Assembly (NCBI GenBank): GCA_020723285.1
Contig: DYJE01000002.1
Span: forward strand, 124,001-188,000
Length of the DNA stretch: 64,000 bases
DNA from: Desulforapulum autotrophicum
GTDB taxonomy: Bacteria; Desulfobacterota; Desulfobacteria; Desulfobacterales; Desulfolunaceae
Direction of reading: 5' to 3'
Numbering within the stretch: the stretch's first letter is position 1; the number at the start of each line of letters is the position of its first letter. Both the position numbers and the translations under genes were made by a program. Positions 61,510 to 64,000 of this stretch are shown in pieces. The notes under the pieces were generated by a model. That model did no database searches, had not been told where the DNA came from, and saw nothing but the letters and a program-made list of their open reading frames with translations.

Positions 61510-64000
61510 TCAGAACGTGCCACCCATGGTGAAGTCCCATTTTCCGCTGCTGGGCTCCCCTTCCCTGGGGTCGATGATATAACCCCGCTCAAACCGGATG
61601 GGGCCGATGGGTGAAAACCATCGGATACCGAAACCCCAGGATTTCCGGAGTTCTCCGAAATCCATACGATCACTCTTGCTGTAAACATTACCCATGTCAA
61701 AAAAGACAAGGCCCAGGAAACCTTCTGTGCCAAACAGGGGGCGAAGGATTTCCGCATTGTACTGCATGTATTTTTCACCGCCCACATCGATCACATACGA
61801 AACGGTTTCGGTCGACGTGGTTCCATCCTCATTCGTAACCGTGTATTCCCTTGATTTCGTTTCAGTAAGGCATATATCGTTGTAATCGAATCCGCGAACC
61901 GAATTCATGCCGCCCAGATAAAAGGTTTCATAATCCGGCAGCAGATCATTTCCGTTTTGATCGACATATCCCGCCTCGCCATGAAGAAACCCGATGAACT
62001 TCAAAGGAAATGGGATATACCGGCCAAGGGTCAGCTTGTATTTGGTGAACCCGATATCACCTCCTAAAAAACCGCCGGCGTATTCAACGGACAAAGCGCA
62101 GTCCGATCCTTCCGTGGCCTGGGCGTTGTAAGCCCGATCCCTGGAGTCCAGATGAATGGTTGCGGTCAGGCTTTGTGTGGTATTTTTCCCTTTAAGCTCG
62201 ATGGTGGAATCCGATACATAGGCTTCCTGCATATTGAACAGGTTATTGATTTCATAAGAATATCCAAAGTACAGCCGGGTATAGTCGTACACGGGATAGC
62301 CAAATTTCAACGCGCCGCCAACGGTCTCCTTGTCGTAATAATCGTACTCCCGTTCCCAGTCCATCAGTTCTATCTGGGCTGAAAGGGGTATGTCAAACAG
62401 CCAGGGTTCGGTAAAACTCACCGAATACTTGTTGCTTTCATCGCCGAATTCGCCCTGGACATTCAAGGTCTGGTCACGCCCGAAAAGATTTCGTTTGGCC
62501 ACGGCCACAGTTCCGAAAAGTTTGGATTCACTGCTGTATCCCAGGCCGAAGGTGAATGTTCCGGTGGGTTTCTCTTTGACATCAATGACAAGGTTCATCT
62601 TGTCTTCGGAATCCCCTTTTCGGGTATCCACCTTGACATCTTCAAAATAATCCATTCTGTAAAGGTTTCTCACGCTCCGTTTCAGTTTGGAACCGCTGAA
62701 AAGCTCTTTTTCGTACACCTGAATCTGGCGTCGGATCACTTTGTCACGGGTTACGGTATTTCCTCCGATGATGATCCGGTCGAAATACACAAGGCCGCCT
62801 TTTTTGACTTCAAACACCACGTCGGCGGTTTTCGTTTCATCGTTCCTGTCGATTCGAGGTCTGATATCCACCGATGCGTAACCTTTATCGGAGTACACGT
62901 CGTTCAGCGTCATGACATCTTTCTGAAGGACTTCCTTGTTCAGGTTTTCTTCTCTGGTGAGAGCCAGTTTCGCAATCAGGACCTCTTTCGATTCGATCAG
63001 ATCCCCTGCGATATCGATTTTCCCTTTTTTATATTGAATGCCCTCGTCGATTTTGACGGTGATGAAAATCCATTTGCCTTCATATTTGATATCCGGTTCA
63101 CCGATCTTGACATCGATGAAGCCGTTTTTCTGATAATCGGCTCCAATGGTGGCCACATCCATGTTGAGGTCTGACATGTTCAGCTGCCCGGACGAAGTCA
63201 GCCATGAAAAAAAACCCTTCTCATCGGTTTTCATGAGTTTTTTCAGTTTTTTCGAAGTATAGGCCTTGTTGCCCACAAAGGTGATTTCCTTGATGTGGAC
63301 CTTTTCCCCCTCTTCGATGACAAACTCAAGCTCTGCCTGGTTGTTATCCTGAGGATAGGTTTTATACGTGACTTTGGTGTTGTGGTAATGTTTTTCTTCG
63401 TAAAGGGCCTGGATCTGGCTGATGTTTGTCTTGAGTTTTGCGCTGTTCAGAATCGATCCTTCGGTGATGGTGATTTCCTTCATCACCGTTTCCGTTTCAA
63501 TGGCGCTGTTTCCTTTGATTTTTATCCGCTTGACCGTGGGTTTTTCCTTGACGGTGAATATGATCCGTGTTTTTGAAACGCCCTCTTTTTTCAGAGGTTC
63601 CGCCTCGATTCGAATATCCTCGAAATAACCCATGGAGAAAATTCGTTTGAGATCTTCGGACAGTTTCGATTTCTGATATCGGTCACCGGATTTGGTTTTA
63701 ATGACATTCATGATGGCATCGGATTCGATCCGTTCGTTGCCCCTGATCACAATGTCGGATATGGATTCCAGCTTGAAAACACGGGTCCCCAGCTCTGTGG
63801 CCACCTTGTTCACTGTGGAAAGAAGGTTTTCGATATCATCGCCTTCCGCATAGATAAATTCGGGGCCCTGGCTGTTTTTCATGTCAATGAGCCTGACATC
63901 GAGACTGATCCGCTTTCCTGTCCGTGTCAGACTGCCCCAGATCACATGATCCGCATTCAGTTCAGCACCCAGCGACCTTGCTTTTTCTGTGTCAAAAATC
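61510..64000 (-). CDS. bamA: BamA outer-membrane assembly factor with extra N-terminal domain (5' partial)
   Basis: At least 830 residues; the frame stays open to the window edge, so the true start and signal are missing. The first about 90 visible residues (A-E-L-N-A-D-H-V-I-W-G-S, then R-I-S-L-D-V-R-L-I-D) precede the first POTRA repeat (I-V-I-R-G-N-E-R-I) and resemble FlgO/TolB-like modules. About five POTRA repeats follow (V-K-R-I-K-I-K-G-N, I-K-E-I-T-F-V-G-N, and so on), then a 16-strand barrel with the loop-6 motif V-R-G-F and a C-terminal Phe. BamA inserts beta-barrel proteins. It is the first visible gene of the operon; skp starts 68 bases after its stop. Confidence 0.93.
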   Translation of the reverse strand, partial: IFDTEKARSLGAELNADHVIWGSLTRTGKRISLDVRLIDMKNSQGPEFIYAEGDDIENLLSTVNKVATELGTRVFKLESISDIVIRGNERIESDAIMNVIKTKSGDRYQKSKLSEDLKRIFSMGYFEDIRIEAEPLKKEGVSKTRIIFTVKEKPTVKRIKIKGNSAIETETVMKEITITEGSILNSAKLKTNISQIQALYEEKHYHNTKVTYKTYPQDNNQAELEFVIEEGEKVHIKEITFVGNKAYTSKKLKKLMKTDEKGFFSWLTSSGQLNMSDLNMDVATIGADYQKNGFIDVKIGEPDIKYEGKWIFITVKIDEGIQYKKGKIDIAGDLIESKEVLIAKLALTREENLNKEVLQKDVMTLNDVYSDKGYASVDIRPRIDRNDETKTADVVFEVKKGGLVYFDRIIIGGNTVTRDKVIRRQIQVYEKELFSGSKLKRSVRNLYRMDYFEDVKVDTRKGDSEDKMNLVIDVKEKPTGTFTFGLGYSSESKLFGTVAVAKRNLFGRDQTLNVQGEFGDESNKYSVSFTEPWLFDIPLSAQIELMDWEREYDYYDKETVGGALKFGYPVYDYTRLYFGYSYEINNLFNMQEAYVSDSTIELKGKNTTQSLTATIHLDSRDRAYNAQATEGSDCALSVEYAGGFLGGDIGFTKYKLTLGRYIPFPLKFIGFLHGEAGYVDQNGNDLLPDYETFYLGGMNSVRGFDYNDICLTETKSREYTVTNEDGTTSTETVSYVIDVGGEKYMQYNAEILRPLFGTEGFLGLVFFDMGNVYSKSDRMDFGELRKSWGFGIRWFSPIGPIRFERGYIIDPREGEPSSGKWDFTMGGTF

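Noticed and set aside
1-64000. CRISPR array, rRNA genes, insertion sequences
   Set aside because: I scanned for regularly spaced repeats, rRNA-like sequence and transposase motifs and saw none.

Overview
The window looks like chromosomal DNA of an anaerobic Gram-negative deltaproteobacterium (Desulfobacterota), most likely a Desulfobacterales-type sulfate reducer. The evidence is a monofunctional nickel CO dehydrogenase (CooS), a FolD/FchA pair typical of folate C1 metabolism in anaerobes, a complete LPS/outer-membrane block (BamA, Skp, LpxD, LpxA, LpxI, MsbA), a Bat aerotolerance operon, an EF-G paralogue and a PAS-rich soluble hybrid histidine kinase. This assignment is inferred from gene content; no rRNA is present. 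I see no CRISPR array, transposase or integrase.

Layout. 1-7170 (+): end of moxR, a DUF58 protein, a membrane protein and batA-batE, mostly with 4-base overlaps. 7244-12483 (-): fchA-folD, a Ste24-type membrane protease and the tail-specific protease Prc. 12.8-16.7 kb: a small coiled-coil protein, an aminotransferase and an EF-G-like GTPase. 16.8-21.9 kb (-): xseA-xseB-ispA-dxs-tlyA. 22.0-29.0 kb: RlmI-like methyltransferase, BI-1 family protein, glmM with a beta-helix sugar-nucleotide protein, and pgi. 29.1-34.9 kb: hybrid kinase, a lipoprotein C45-type acyltransferase/hydrolase and a divergent AraC regulator. 34.9-43.8 kb is the accessory-looking part: a coiled-coil surface protein and a HEAT-repeat lipoprotein in one operon, a membrane protein, an orphan response regulator, a small secreted protein, an orphan ParA, a tRNA-Arg and an exported protein of unknown function, separated by long AT-rich gaps. 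44.0-54.8 kb: a 60-residue protein, nitroreductase, TIGR02757 and DHH proteins, cooS, an MFS transporter, a flavoprotein/polyferredoxin fusion and a secreted metalloprotease. 54.9-64.0 kb (-): a tightly coupled envelope operon from bamA to an alpha/beta hydrolase.

How the genes work together. Folate C1 metabolism: the FolD here has lost the lysine and glutamine needed for the cyclohydrolase step, and the adjacent FchA can supply that activity, so the two appear to split what is usually one bifunctional enzyme. With CooS this fits a Wood-Ljungdahl-type C1 economy, although ACS, Fhs and MetF are outside the window. Isoprenoid supply (Dxs, IspA) and envelope building (GlmM, lipid A, BamA) dominate the housekeeping part.

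Most unusual items: a 677-residue protein in which a thioredoxin-reductase-like flavoprotein appears circularly permuted and fused to a NosR/NapH-like membrane polyferredoxin; the FolD with a dead cyclohydrolase site beside FchA; a BamA with an extra N-terminal FlgO/TolB-like domain; an orphan ParA with a perfect operator-like palindrome; and two exported proteins that end in a Cys-Phe-(Ile/Val) C-terminal motif.
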